Positions 25,344-34,283 of a DNA stretch of 64,000 nt are shown here, piece by piece. The position numbers were made by a program, and so were the translations under genes. The notes beneath the pieces were generated by a model. That model saw nothing but the letters and a program-made list of their open reading frames with translations. It did not search any database and was not told the origin of the DNA. Positions within the stretch are counted from its first letter, which is position 1. The number at the start of each line of letters is the position of its first letter. This DNA comes from CAWACP01 sp963780655 (GTDB lineage: Bacteria; Acidobacteriota; Terriglobia; Bryobacterales; Bryobacteraceae): positions 62,001 through 126,000 of the forward strand of contig CAWACP010000006.1 in NCBI GenBank assembly GCA_963780655.1, in the 5' to 3' direction.

Positions 25344-25394
25344 CCCTTACTCCCTTACTTCCCTTACTTCCTTTGTCTTCATGAAATCTTCATG
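25344..25394. promoter_or_regulatory. Tandem repeats upstream of the potassium operon
   Basis: Two sets of direct repeats lie in the leader. CCCTTACT/CCCTTACTT begins at 25344, 25352 and 25361. TCTTCATG occurs at 25376-25383 and 25387-25394, exactly 11 bases apart, one helical turn. Such spacing is typical of dimeric OmpR/KdpE-type regulator binding. The binding protein is unknown and no kdpE gene is in the window. Confidence 0.45.
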
Positions 25395-25468
25395 GGTTTT
25401 CTATGCCTTGTTCAGGCGTTTGTTTCTACCATCGGACTGGAAGTCTCCTCATGGGAGAGCCGAACTAC

Positions 25469-25933
25469 ATGGCAATCGCTACTCAGACGTTGCTTACGAC
25501 ACTGACGCGCTCGCCCGACCCGCGTCTTACCGAACCGATTGAAAAAAAGCTCGACATCACCGTCCTGTTTACTTCGGTTGAACTCACCGTGGCGGCCCTC
25601 AGGAGAGCAGGCGAACTCGCCAGCCGCCTGAACGGCCGCATCACTCTGGTGGTGCCGCAGATAGTCCCGTACCCGGCGCCCCTTACCAGCCCGCCGGTTC
25701 TGGTGGAGTTCAACGAGAGGCGGTTTCGCATCATCGCAGCGGAATCCCCCGTGGAGACCTCGGTTCAGATCTATCTTTGCCGTGATCCGCGAGCCACCAT
25801 CGAATCCGTGCTGGCGCCGCGCTCCATCGTAGTGATCGGAGTTCGCAGGCGATGGTGGCCGACGGCCGCACAAAGACTGGCCGGCCGGCTCCGCCGCGCC
25901 GGACACGAAGTGGTAGTCACAAGAACGGAGTAA
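25469..25933 (+). CDS. USP-like Rossmann protein at the head of the kdp operon
   Basis: About 154 residues. The core (DITVLFTSVELTVAALRRAG, ELASRLNGRITLVVPQIVPY) has the beta-alpha-beta layout of universal stress proteins, the same fold that ends the two KdpD-like proteins downstream. It ends RRAGHEVVVTRTE. ATG at 25469 is preferred because GGGAG at 25453-25457 precedes it; an upstream ATG at 25451 is possible. It may sense a nucleotide or ions for the operon, by analogy with KdpD only. Confidence 0.6.
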   Translation: MAIATQTLLTTLTRSPDPRLTEPIEKKLDITVLFTSVELTVAALRRAGELASRLNGRITLVVPQIVPYPAPLTSPPVLVEFNERRFRIIAAESPVETSVQIYLCRDPRATIESVLAPRSIVVIGVRRRWWPTAAQRLAGRLRRAGHEVVVTRTE

Positions 25934-25938
25934 CCAAC

Positions 25939-26022
25939 ATGCTCGACGCGTTCTACGTTGTAGTGGGCTGTCTGTTTCTGCTGGGTTGCTGGGCCTTTAC
26001 GAAAGCCTGCGACCGGCTGTGA
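25939..26022 (+). CDS. 27-residue single-span membrane peptide
   Basis: An ATG at 25939 opens a 27-codon frame encoding MLDAFYVVVGCLFLLGCWAF and then TKACDRL. It has one hydrophobic span with a charged end. It ends 16 bases before kdpF and begins five bases after the USP-like gene, so it sits inside the operon. It resembles KdpF in size but not in sequence. A role as a small pump-associated subunit is inferred from position. Confidence 0.6.
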   Translation: MLDAFYVVVGCLFLLGCWAFTKACDRL

Positions 26023-26038
26023 AGGAGGAAAAAGCGGG

Positions 26039-26122
26039 ATGGACTACATCATCGCGGGAATCGCATCGCTGGGCTTGTTCGCGTATCTGATGTACGCGCT
26101 GCTGCGGCCGGAGAAATTCTGA
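26039..26122 (+). CDS. kdpF: Potassium-transporting ATPase subunit KdpF
   Basis: A 27-residue membrane peptide ending ALLRPEKF, the KdpF signature, with a single hydrophobic helix (YIIAGIASLGLFAYLMYA). KdpF stabilises the KdpABC complex in the inner membrane. GGAGG at 26024-26028 is the ribosome site. It is immediately followed by kdpA. Confidence 0.9.
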   Translation: MDYIIAGIASLGLFAYLMYALLRPEKF

Positions 26123-26132
26123 GGACCTATAG

Positions 26133-27926
26133 ATGACTGCGACAGGCATTCTGCAAATTGCCATCTTTCTGGGGCTGATTTTGATATGCGCGAAGCCTCT
26201 CGGCGCATACATGGCGCGCGTGTTCGAAGGACAGCGCACCTTTATGCACCCCGTTCTGAGATGGCTGGAAGTACTCACTTACAAGGTTTCGGGAATTCGC
26301 GAGGACCTGGAACAGCGCTGGACGCACTATACCGCCTCGCTGCTGAGCTTCAGCATCTTCGGATTCCTGATCCTCTATCTGCTGCAGCGCGTGCAGGCTT
26401 ATCTGCCGCTGAACCCGCAGCACTTCGGAACGCCGGTGATGCCCCCCGATCTGGCATTCAACACCGCCGTCAGTTTCATGACAAACACTAACTGGCAGGC
26501 GTACAGCGGCGAGGCCACCATGAGCTATCTGGTGCAGATGATGGGGCTCGCGGTGCAGAACTTCGCCTCGGCCGCGGCAGGCATCGCCTGCGCCGTCGCG
26601 GTGATCCGCGGCTTCGCCCGCCAGGAAAAGAAGACCATCGGTAACTTCTGGGTTGATGTTACCCGAGCCACCATATATGTTCTGCTTCCGATCACGGTAG
26701 TTGCGGCGCTTATCTATTGCTCGCAGGGAGCGATTCAAAACCTGAAGCCGTACACGCAGGTTACTACCGTGGAGGGCGCCACGCAGACCATCGCACAGGG
26801 TCCGGTTGCGTCACAGGAGGCCATCAAACAGCTTGGCACCAACGGCGGAGGCTTCTTCAACGCGAATTCGGGCCATCCGTTCGAGAACCCGACGCCGGTC
26901 TCTAACCTTCTGGCGATGTTCCTGATCTTTGTTATCCCCGGCGCTCTGACTTACACCTTCGGGCGAATGGTTGGCGATACGCGCCAGGGCTGGGCTATCT
27001 TCGCAGCGATTTCACTAATGTTCCTGATTGGCGTGTTCGTATGTTACGGCTTCGAACAGGCGGGCAACCCGACCACAGCGAAGCTCGGCATCCAGACGGC
27101 GGCCACGCCCGGTCAGCCCGGCGGAAACATGGAGGGCAAAGAAGTCCGCTTCGGCATTGCCAATTCTGCCCTCTTCGCCACGGTTACCACCGACGCGAGC
27201 TGCGGCGCCGTGAATTCGTGGCACGACAGCTTTACGCCCATTGGGGGTCTGGTCCCCATGTTCAACATCATGACAGGCGAGGTGATCTTCGGCGGCACAG
27301 GAGCCGGTTTGTACGGCATTCTGCTGTACTGCATTCTCTCCGTGTTCATTGCCGGCCTGATGGTGGGCCGCACGCCCGAGTATCTGGGCAAGAAGATCGA
27401 GCAGAAGGAAGTCAAAATGGCGATGCTGGCTGTTCTGGCGGCCGCGTTCAGCGTCCTGGTGTTCAGCGCCATCTCGTCAGTGATTCCCTTCGCCAAGGGC
27501 GGCTACTGGAATCCCGGCGGACCCGCTATCACTAACCTGGGCAACAGCGGGCCGCACGGACTCAGCGAAATTCTCTATGCGTATGCCAGCGCCACCGGGA
27601 ACAACGGCAGCGCGTTCGGCGGCATCACCGTCAACACGCCCTGGTACGATTTCACGCTCGGCATCGCCATGCTCATGGGACGCTTCCTGTTCCTGATCCC
27701 ACTGCTCGCCGCCGCCGGCAGCCTGGCCGCAAAGAAGAAGGTTCCGGCCACCAGCGGCACTTTCCCAACGCACGGTCCGCTCTTTGTGGGTCTGCTGGTG
27801 GGCACGGTTGTTATCGTCGGGGCACTGACGTTCTTCCCGGCCCTGTCACTCGGACCGATTGTGGAGCACTTCCTCATGCAGAGCGGGAAACTGTTTTCGG
27901 TTATCCTGCTGCCCCTCTGGAGTTAA
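26133..27926 (+). CDS. kdpA: Potassium-transporting ATPase, channel-like subunit KdpA
   Basis: A 597-residue inner-membrane subunit that selects K+ and feeds it to KdpB. The superfamily-of-K-transporter pore loops are visible: MTNTNWQAYSGE, TNGGGFFNANSGHPFENPTP, ASCGAVNSWHDSFTPIGG and ITNLGNSGPHGLSE. About ten membrane helices are predicted. GAGG precedes the ATG. In the second loop Gly replaces the more usual Ala before HPFENP. Spacing to kdpB is three bases. Confidence 0.97.
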   Translation: MTATGILQIAIFLGLILICAKPLGAYMARVFEGQRTFMHPVLRWLEVLTYKVSGIREDLEQRWTHYTASLLSFSIFGFLILYLLQRVQAYLPLNPQHFGTPVMPPDLAFNTAVSFMTNTNWQAYSGEATMSYLVQMMGLAVQNFASAAAGIACAVAVIRGFARQEKKTIGNFWVDVTRATIYVLLPITVVAALIYCSQGAIQNLKPYTQVTTVEGATQTIAQGPVASQEAIKQLGTNGGGFFNANSGHPFENPTPVSNLLAMFLIFVIPGALTYTFGRMVGDTRQGWAIFAAISLMFLIGVFVCYGFEQAGNPTTAKLGIQTAATPGQPGGNMEGKEVRFGIANSALFATVTTDASCGAVNSWHDSFTPIGGLVPMFNIMTGEVIFGGTGAGLYGILLYCILSVFIAGLMVGRTPEYLGKKIEQKEVKMAMLAVLAAAFSVLVFSAISSVIPFAKGGYWNPGGPAITNLGNSGPHGLSEILYAYASATGNNGSAFGGITVNTPWYDFTLGIAMLMGRFLFLIPLLAAAGSLAAKKKVPATSGTFPTHGPLFVGLLVGTVVIVGALTFFPALSLGPIVEHFLMQSGKLFSVILLPLWS

Positions 27927-27929
27927 TCG

Positions 27930-30056
27930 ATGGCTACACTGACTGAACCACCCCAAAATATCCAGGCCAGCCCGGAAGATCCCACGTCGCTGCTTCCCCG
28001 CAAGCTGGCGCGCTCGCGCCCGCTGTTCGATCGTGAAATTGTGAATCGGGCCGTTCGCGCCTCGTTCCTTAAGCTGAACCCCGTCACGCTGGCGAAGAAT
28101 CCCGTGATGTTCGTGGTGGAAGTGGGCGCCGCGCTAACCACCGTGTTCCTGATTCGCGATCTGTTCAATGGAGCCGGCGGCATCGGGTTCTCGTTCCAGA
28201 TCTCCCTGTGGCTGTGGTTTACGGTGCTGTTCGCGAACTTCGCCGAGGCCATGGCCGAGGCTCGCGGCAAGGCGCAGGCAGACACGCTCCGGAAGACAAA
28301 GACCGACACGCTGGCCAAACGGCTTGGGCCCAACGGCAAAATCGAGCAGGCTGCAGCGTCCGCGTTGCGAGCGGGGGACTGCGTGCTCTGCGATGCGGGC
28401 GACCTGATTCCCGGCGATGGCGAGGTAATTGAAGGCATCGCCACGGTGGACGAATCCGTCATCACCGGCGAGAGCGCGCCCGTCATTCGTGAATCCGGCG
28501 GCGACCGAAGCGCCGTAACCGGAGGGACGAAGGTCCTCTCGGATCACATCAAAGTCAAAATAACCTCGAACCCCGGTGAGACGTTCCTGGATCGGATGAT
28601 CGCTCTGGTGGAGGGCGCGGAACGCCAAAAGACGCCCAACGAGATCGCGCTGAACATTTTGATCGCCGGCCTCACCCTGATCTTCCTGCTGGCCGTGATT
28701 ACGCTGCAGCCATACGCGGTGTTCAGCGTACGGCAGATCGGCTCGGGCGCAGTGCCCAGCGTGGCCGTTCTGGTGTCATTACTGGTCTGCCTTATCCCGA
28801 CCACCATCGGCGGTTTGCTCTCCGCCATCGGCATTGCCGGTATGGACCGCGTGATGCAGCACAACGTACTCGCCATGAGCGGCAAGGCCGTGGAAGCGGC
28901 CGGAGACGTGAACTCGCTGCTGCTCGACAAGACCGGCACCATCACGCTCGGGAATCGCCAGGCGGTGGAGTTCCTTACGATTAATGGCGTAACCAGCGAC
29001 GAACTGGCCGATGCCGCGCAACTCTCCAGCCTCGCCGACGAGACGCCCGAAGGACGTTCGATCGTCGTGCTGGCGAAAGAAAAGTACGGACTGCGCGGCC
29101 GCCACATTCCGGAGAACCAGGCGACCTTTATCCCGTTCTCGGCTTACACGCGCATGAGCGGCGTCGATTTCGAGGGCCGCCAGTTGCGCAAAGGCGCCAC
29201 GGAGGCCATCGCTCGTTTCGTGATCGAACGCGGCGGGGACGTTCCGGGTTACTTCCAGGAGATGGCCGATCGCATTTCCCGCAACGGCGGAACCCCGCTC
29301 GCGGTGGCCGACGGCAACCGCCTGCTCGGCATCGTTCATCTGAAGGACATCGTCAAGGGCGGCATGAAGGAGCGAATCGCCCAGCTCCGGCTCATGGGTA
29401 TTCGCAGCATCATGATTACCGGCGATAACCCGCTCACCGCTGCGGCGATCGCGGCGGAAGCGGGCGTCGATGATTTTCTCGCCCAGGCGACGCCGAAGGA
29501 CAAGCTCGAATACATTCGCAAGGAACAGGGCAACGGCCGCCTGGTAGCCATGACCGGCGATGGGACCAACGACGCTCCGGCGCTGGCGCAGGCCGATGTC
29601 GGCCTGGCCATGAACACGGGTACCATGGCGGCGAAAGAGGCCGGTAACATGGTGGACCTCGACAGTAACCCTACGAAGCTGATTGAAGTGGTCGCCATCG
29701 GCAAGCAGTTACTCATTACGCGCGGGGCACTGACTACGTTCTCCATCGCCAACGACGTGGCCAAGTACTTCGCGATTATCCCCGCGATGTTCATGGCCAC
29801 TTATCCGGCGCTCGGGGCCCTCAACATCATGAAGCTGCATACGCCGCAAAGCGCCGTGCTGGCCGCTGTGATCTTCAACGCGCTTATCATCATCGCGCTG
29901 GTGCCGCTCGCGCTGCGCGGCGTGAAATACCGGCCGCTCGACGCTGCCAGCCTGCTACGGCGCAATCTGCTGATCTACGGCATCGGCGGGATCATCGCCC
30001 CATTTCCAGGCATCTGGGCGATCGATCAGTTGCTGGTGCTGTTCCATTTTGCTTAG
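27930..30056 (+). CDS. kdpB: Potassium-transporting P-type ATPase KdpB
   Basis: A 708-residue P-type ATPase energising high-affinity K+ uptake. The phosphorylated Asp333 lies in DKTGTITLG; the actuator TGES loop is residues 179-182; the hinge is GDGTNDAPALAQADVGLAM. Ser182 corresponds to E. coli Ser162, whose phosphorylation inhibits the pump at high K+. Here a Ser/Thr protein kinase is encoded about 2 kb downstream in the same direction. Length and motifs are otherwise normal. Confidence 0.97.
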   Translation: MATLTEPPQNIQASPEDPTSLLPRKLARSRPLFDREIVNRAVRASFLKLNPVTLAKNPVMFVVEVGAALTTVFLIRDLFNGAGGIGFSFQISLWLWFTVLFANFAEAMAEARGKAQADTLRKTKTDTLAKRLGPNGKIEQAAASALRAGDCVLCDAGDLIPGDGEVIEGIATVDESVITGESAPVIRESGGDRSAVTGGTKVLSDHIKVKITSNPGETFLDRMIALVEGAERQKTPNEIALNILIAGLTLIFLLAVITLQPYAVFSVRQIGSGAVPSVAVLVSLLVCLIPTTIGGLLSAIGIAGMDRVMQHNVLAMSGKAVEAAGDVNSLLLDKTGTITLGNRQAVEFLTINGVTSDELADAAQLSSLADETPEGRSIVVLAKEKYGLRGRHIPENQATFIPFSAYTRMSGVDFEGRQLRKGATEAIARFVIERGGDVPGYFQEMADRISRNGGTPLAVADGNRLLGIVHLKDIVKGGMKERIAQLRLMGIRSIMITGDNPLTAAAIAAEAGVDDFLAQATPKDKLEYIRKEQGNGRLVAMTGDGTNDAPALAQADVGLAMNTGTMAAKEAGNMVDLDSNPTKLIEVVAIGKQLLITRGALTTFSIANDVAKYFAIIPAMFMATYPALGALNIMKLHTPQSAVLAAVIFNALIIIALVPLALRGVKYRPLDAASLLRRNLLIYGIGGIIAPFPGIWAIDQLLVLFHFA

Positions 30057-30071
30057 GAAGGAAGACAGACT

Positions 30072-30650
30072 ATGTGGGAACAGATTCTTCCAGGACTTCG
30101 CATCAAATTGTTCTTTACGGTTGCATTCGGCATCGGTTATCCGCTGCTGATGACCGGCATCTGCCAGGCGCTCTTCCCGTATCAGGCGAACGGAAGCCTG
30201 ATCACCAGAAACGGAAAGGTCATCGGCTCGGAAATCCTCGCACAGGGCTTTACGAAGCCCGTGTACTTTCAGCCGCGTCCGTCGGCGGCGGGCAACGGCT
30301 ACGATCCGACGTCCTCAGGCGGTTCGAATTACGGCCCTACCAACCAGAAGCTGTACGACCGTATGAAAGCGGCCGTGGCGCAGTTCCACAAGGACAACCC
30401 GGACTATCACGGCCCTATCCCCGCGGATCTGCTGACCACTTCGGAGAGCGGCCTCGACCCCGATCTCAGTCCCGCTTCGGCAGAAGCGCAGATTCCGCGC
30501 GTAGCAGCCGCCCGCGGCATGCCGGCGGACCAGCTTCGCGCTCTGGTGGCCCATTACACGCGCGGGCCTGATCTCGGACTACTCGGCGAGCCACGCGTCA
30601 ACGTGCTCGACCTCAATCTTGCGCTTGACAGCCAGTCCCCGCGCCGATAG
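30072..30650 (+). CDS. kdpC: Potassium-transporting ATPase subunit KdpC
   Basis: A 192-residue subunit with one N-terminal membrane helix (LFFTVAFGIGYPLLMTGICQ) and a periplasmic domain. Family blocks are GSEILAQGFTKPVYFQPRPS, SGGSNYGPTN, TTSESGLDPDLSPASAEAQI and LGEPRVNVLDLNLAL. GGAAGGAAG before the ATG is a good ribosome site. The 98-base stretch to the porin gene has no gene and no clear terminator. Confidence 0.96.
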   Translation: MWEQILPGLRIKLFFTVAFGIGYPLLMTGICQALFPYQANGSLITRNGKVIGSEILAQGFTKPVYFQPRPSAAGNGYDPTSSGGSNYGPTNQKLYDRMKAAVAQFHKDNPDYHGPIPADLLTTSESGLDPDLSPASAEAQIPRVAAARGMPADQLRALVAHYTRGPDLGLLGEPRVNVLDLNLALDSQSPRR

Positions 30651-30748
30651 GGCGTCTTGACTCCTGCACCTGAGCGCCTCCTGGCCGCGGCGGCCGCGTA
30701 CGCCGTTCGCACGGAAGACCGAGAGGCGCATTTTTTCATTGGATTGCT

Positions 30749-32152
30749 ATGAATACCCTCGGATGTGTTCCCCGCTTTGTGCTCACGGTCACGATTGCCG
30801 CGCACTTCGGCGCTCTGGGACAGAGCACCGACCTTTCCCCGCAGGCCGCTTCCGACCGGGAGCACCAGCTTCTCGACCGCATTCAGAAACTGGAAGAACG
30901 CATCGTCATCCTGGAGGCCAGACTGCCGCCCGCGGCTCGGCCGATGTCCGCCCTCGCGCCGACGGCGCCCGCGCCCGCAGCCCCCGCGCAGGAGCAGAAG
31001 AGCGCCACTGCCGACAGCCTGTCTCTGCCCGGCTTCGCCTCCGGCACAACCCTCAACGTGCTGCTCGATGGTTATTACGAATACAACTTCAATCAGCCTG
31101 TCGGACGCGTTAACCTGCTGCGGCCATACGATCCGCTGAGTAACAGCTTCACCGTGAACCAGGGCGTTATCGCCATCGAACGAACCCCTGATCCGTCGGA
31201 GGATCGCCGCTGGGGTCTTCGTCTGGATCTCATGTTCGGTCAGGCCACCGAGAGTCTCGCCGGGAATCCTGCGAACGAGCTGCGTACGGCGCCGTATCGT
31301 AACATCTATCAGGCCTATGGGACTTACGTGTTTCCGCTGGGCAAAGGACTTAACGTCGATTTCGGCCGCTTCTCGAGCCCAATCGGTTCCGAAGGGACGT
31401 TTGCAAAGGACCAGATCAATTACACGCGCTCGCTGCTGTTTACGGCGCTGCCGTTCTATCATGTGGGCTTCCGCACAACTTACGCTCTCAGCGGCTCGAC
31501 TACGGCGACTGTGCTGGTGGTAAATGGCCTGAACCAGTCCGAGGATTTCAACGGTTTCAAATCAGCGGCCATCATTCTTGGCCACACCTTTTCGAAGAAC
31601 GTGAGCTGGACGGGCAGTTGCTACGTTGGCCAGGAGAGTAGAGATGTTGCAGCAGCGCCGCTTTCCAATCTCCCGCCGGCGCTTCCCACACAGCCTGGCC
31701 TGTCAACGCAACCCATCACTGCCGCGCCCGACGGACGCACTCACATCATCGATACTTACCTGAATTGGAATGCAACCTCTAAGTTGACTGCGGTCGCCGA
31801 AGCAGACTATATCCTGAGCCGCTTTTATTCCAACTCATATCCCCAGCATCTGGACGGCGGCGCAGGTTATCTGAAGTATCAGATAGCAGCGCCGTTCTAT
31901 GTCGCGGGCCGGTTCGAGTACGTGTCAGACCGCGGGGGATACCTGAGCGGCATCACCCAGGCTCTGAAGGAGGGGACCATGACCGCCGCGTGGCAGCCCA
32001 AAGACGGTTTTCAGGCCCGTTGGGAGGTGCGGCGCGACTTTTCCAACCAGCCATTCTTCCTGACCAGCGCTCCTGGCGTACTGAAGCGGGAGCAAACAAC
32101 CGCGCTGTTGGGTCTGTTGTGGTGGTTCGGCGGAAAACAGGGAGCCTGGTAA
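30749..32152 (+). CDS. Outer-membrane beta-barrel porin, BBP2/OmpL-like
   Basis: 467 residues: signal peptide (FVLTVTIAAHFGALGQ), a short coiled coil (REHQLLDRIQKLEERIVILE), an Ala/Pro linker and a barrel of about 350 residues. The barrel start LNVLLDGYYEYNFNQPVGR and the later FGRFSSPIGSEG are typical of the putative beta-barrel porin-2 family. The last residues LLWWFGGKQGAW end in an aromatic residue as barrel signals do. Its place between kdpC and the kinase suggests an outer-membrane path for K+, an inference. Confidence 0.8.
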   Translation: MNTLGCVPRFVLTVTIAAHFGALGQSTDLSPQAASDREHQLLDRIQKLEERIVILEARLPPAARPMSALAPTAPAPAAPAQEQKSATADSLSLPGFASGTTLNVLLDGYYEYNFNQPVGRVNLLRPYDPLSNSFTVNQGVIAIERTPDPSEDRRWGLRLDLMFGQATESLAGNPANELRTAPYRNIYQAYGTYVFPLGKGLNVDFGRFSSPIGSEGTFAKDQINYTRSLLFTALPFYHVGFRTTYALSGSTTATVLVVNGLNQSEDFNGFKSAAIILGHTFSKNVSWTGSCYVGQESRDVAAAPLSNLPPALPTQPGLSTQPITAAPDGRTHIIDTYLNWNATSKLTAVAEADYILSRFYSNSYPQHLDGGAGYLKYQIAAPFYVAGRFEYVSDRGGYLSGITQALKEGTMTAAWQPKDGFQARWEVRRDFSNQPFFLTSAPGVLKREQTTALLGLLWWFGGKQGAW

Positions 32153-32158
32153 ATTGCC

Positions 32159-33127
32159 ATGAACTCTCAGCACCTCGTGCGCGACGCAGACGGCGAAGAC
32201 CACATCGACCATTACCGGATCGAGGAACTGGTGGCGCGCACGGCGATGGCCTCCCTCTATCGCGCAAGCGACGTGCGCGACGGCAAAATGGTCGCGCTCA
32301 AGGTCCCGCATATCGAGGCCGAGAGCGATCTGGTGTATTTCGAACGCTTCCATCGTGAGGCGAAGATCTGCCGGGAGATGGACCATCCCGGCGTCGTTCG
32401 GGCGTTTCACGACGATCATCGCAGCCGGGTGTACATGGTGATGGAGTGGGTTGCGGGAAAATCACTGCGGGAGCTTCTGGCCGAAACGGGCCGCCTCTCG
32501 CCGGAAAGGGCAGTCCGCATCGCTGTTTCCGTCTGCGATGCGTTGGATCACATTCACGGCCACGGCGTGGTGCACCGCGATCTCAAACCCGAGAACATCA
32601 TCCTGGGTCCGAACGGCGAGGTGAAACTGGTGGACTTCGGCATCGCTTACAAAGCGGGAGAGCGCCGACTGACGTTCGGACGCCTCTCCAGCGTGATGGG
32701 TACCGCCGAATACATCTCGCCGGAACAGGTGAAGGGCAGCCGCGGGGACCGTCGCAGCGATCTGTATTCGCTGGGCATCATCCTCTACGAAATGCTGTCG
32801 GGCGAGACGCCTTTTCAGGGCTCGAATCCGTTTGTCGTGATGAACAGCCGGCTGCGCGCCCACCCTCGGCCGCTGCGTGACGCCGCGCCTCACGTTTCGC
32901 CCGAGATGGAAGCCGTGGTTCACCATGCGCTCGAGCGGCAGCCCGCGCGGCGCTATCAAACCGCGCGCGACCTGGCGCATGATCTGGAGCATCCCGCGGA
33001 GGCCTGGATCACGACCGGGGCGGTAGCGCCACAAACGACCGGCGTTCGCGCCCTTCTTTACTCGGCCATAGCCGCAATTCCCATCGCGCTTTTCGGTCTG
33101 CTCATCTACGTCGCGCGCAGCCACTAA
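32159..33127 (+). CDS. Ser/Thr protein kinase with C-terminal membrane anchor, in the kdp locus
   Basis: 322 residues. Key kinase residues are intact: Lys48 in VALKVP, HRDLKPEN at 139-146, DFG at 159-161 and GTAEYISPEQ. The glycine-rich loop is unusual (LVARTAMASLYRA), with all three glycines replaced. A single membrane helix near residues 297-316 (ALLYSAIAAIPIALFGLLIY) leaves three residues outside, so there is no sensor domain. It starts six bases after the porin stop and precedes the KdpD-like genes. KdpB Ser182 is a candidate substrate, an inference. Confidence 0.9.
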   Translation: MNSQHLVRDADGEDHIDHYRIEELVARTAMASLYRASDVRDGKMVALKVPHIEAESDLVYFERFHREAKICREMDHPGVVRAFHDDHRSRVYMVMEWVAGKSLRELLAETGRLSPERAVRIAVSVCDALDHIHGHGVVHRDLKPENIILGPNGEVKLVDFGIAYKAGERRLTFGRLSSVMGTAEYISPEQVKGSRGDRRSDLYSLGIILYEMLSGETPFQGSNPFVVMNSRLRAHPRPLRDAAPHVSPEMEAVVHHALERQPARRYQTARDLAHDLEHPAEAWITTGAVAPQTTGVRALLYSAIAAIPIALFGLLIYVARSH

Positions 33128-33164
33128 ATAAAGCTATCGTAGTTGTGGTCGGTACTTACTAACT

Positions 33165-34256
33165 ATGGCCCGCGAACTGCGCCGAAGAACGCCCGATGAA
33201 CTCCTCCGCGAAGTGCAGGAAGAGGAAGCACAGGTCAGCACCGGCCGTCTGAAGATTTTCCTCGGTTACGCTTCCGGCGTCGGCAAATCTTTTCGCATGC
33301 TCGACGAGGCACGGCGGAGGCGCGAGCGAGGTCAGGACATCATGGTGGCGGCGGTGCAGCCCGGCATGGCGCCGGACGCGGCCGCGATCCTCGAGAGGCT
33401 CCCGCTCATCCCGCCAAAAACCGTGGAAGGGCGGCAGGTGGTGGACGTCGAAGCCCTGCTGCACCGCCATCCCGCGGTCTGCGTCATAGATGGCCTTGCT
33501 TACGACAATCCCCCCGGCCTTCGCAATCGAACGCGGTGGGAGGATGCCGATGAGTTGCTTCGGGCAGGCATATCCGTCATCACATCCATTAACATCCAGT
33601 ACGTCGCCGAGTTGCGCGAGCAGGTGGAAACCGTTACCGGCAAGCACGTCACGGAAACGGTACCGGTCTCGTTCATCCGCCGGGCCGAAGAGATCGAGGT
33701 GGTGGACGCTCCACCGGAGGAGCCCATCGAGCATACGGCGGAAGCGCAGTCGGACTTTGCGCAGCGCCAGCAGCGTCTCTCGAGACTGCGTGAGCTTGCG
33801 CTGGTGCTTGCCGCCGACGTGATCGACGAGCAATTGGCGGACTACCTGAAGGGCCACGGCATCGAACAGCAGTTGGGCGCCCAGGAACGCATTCTGGTAT
33901 GCATTACGCCGCGCGCTAATGCGCAGGAGATGATTGAAACCGGCGCCAGCATAGCGGAGAGATTCCATGGCGAGCTGATCGTGGCCTATGTCCGGCAGCC
34001 GCGGATCTCGACGGCCGATCAGGCGGCGCTCGATCACAAACTGGCCCTTGCGCGCGAGCACGGCGCCAGAATCGAAGTACTGGAGGGAGACGACCCCGTC
34101 GAGGCTATTCTGGAATATGCGCGCCGCAGCGGCATTACGCAGCTCTTCATCGGCCACAGCCAGCAATCCGGCGTGTGGGCGCGCGTCTGGGGAAACCCGG
34201 TGGAGAAGCTTATCCGCCGGTCGCGCGGCATGGATGTCCGTATCTTCCCCCAATAG
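33165..34256 (+). CDS. KdpD-like sensor module without histidine kinase, copy 1
   Basis: 363 residues equal to the cytoplasmic N-terminal half of KdpD: the KdpD domain with Walker A-like GYASGVGKSF, followed by a USP domain (ERILVCITPRANAQEMIETG ... LFIGHSQQSGVWARVWGNPV). The membrane, GAF and kinase parts are absent. The Walker B-like VDExxHTN motif is altered to IDGLAYDNPPG. In full KdpD this half binds ATP and c-di-AMP and restrains signalling. With no kinase part it may instead bind other Kdp components. It precedes a second copy by 27 bases. Confidence 0.88.
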   Translation: MARELRRRTPDELLREVQEEEAQVSTGRLKIFLGYASGVGKSFRMLDEARRRRERGQDIMVAAVQPGMAPDAAAILERLPLIPPKTVEGRQVVDVEALLHRHPAVCVIDGLAYDNPPGLRNRTRWEDADELLRAGISVITSINIQYVAELREQVETVTGKHVTETVPVSFIRRAEEIEVVDAPPEEPIEHTAEAQSDFAQRQQRLSRLRELALVLAADVIDEQLADYLKGHGIEQQLGAQERILVCITPRANAQEMIETGASIAERFHGELIVAYVRQPRISTADQAALDHKLALAREHGARIEVLEGDDPVEAILEYARRSGITQLFIGHSQQSGVWARVWGNPVEKLIRRSRGMDVRIFPQ

Positions 34257-34283
34257 CGGCGTCCGTCCTGTGCACTCAGCCAA

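Noticed and set aside
30651..30748. Terminator between kdpC and the porin gene
   Set aside because: There is a short T-run near 30730 but no convincing stem directly before it.
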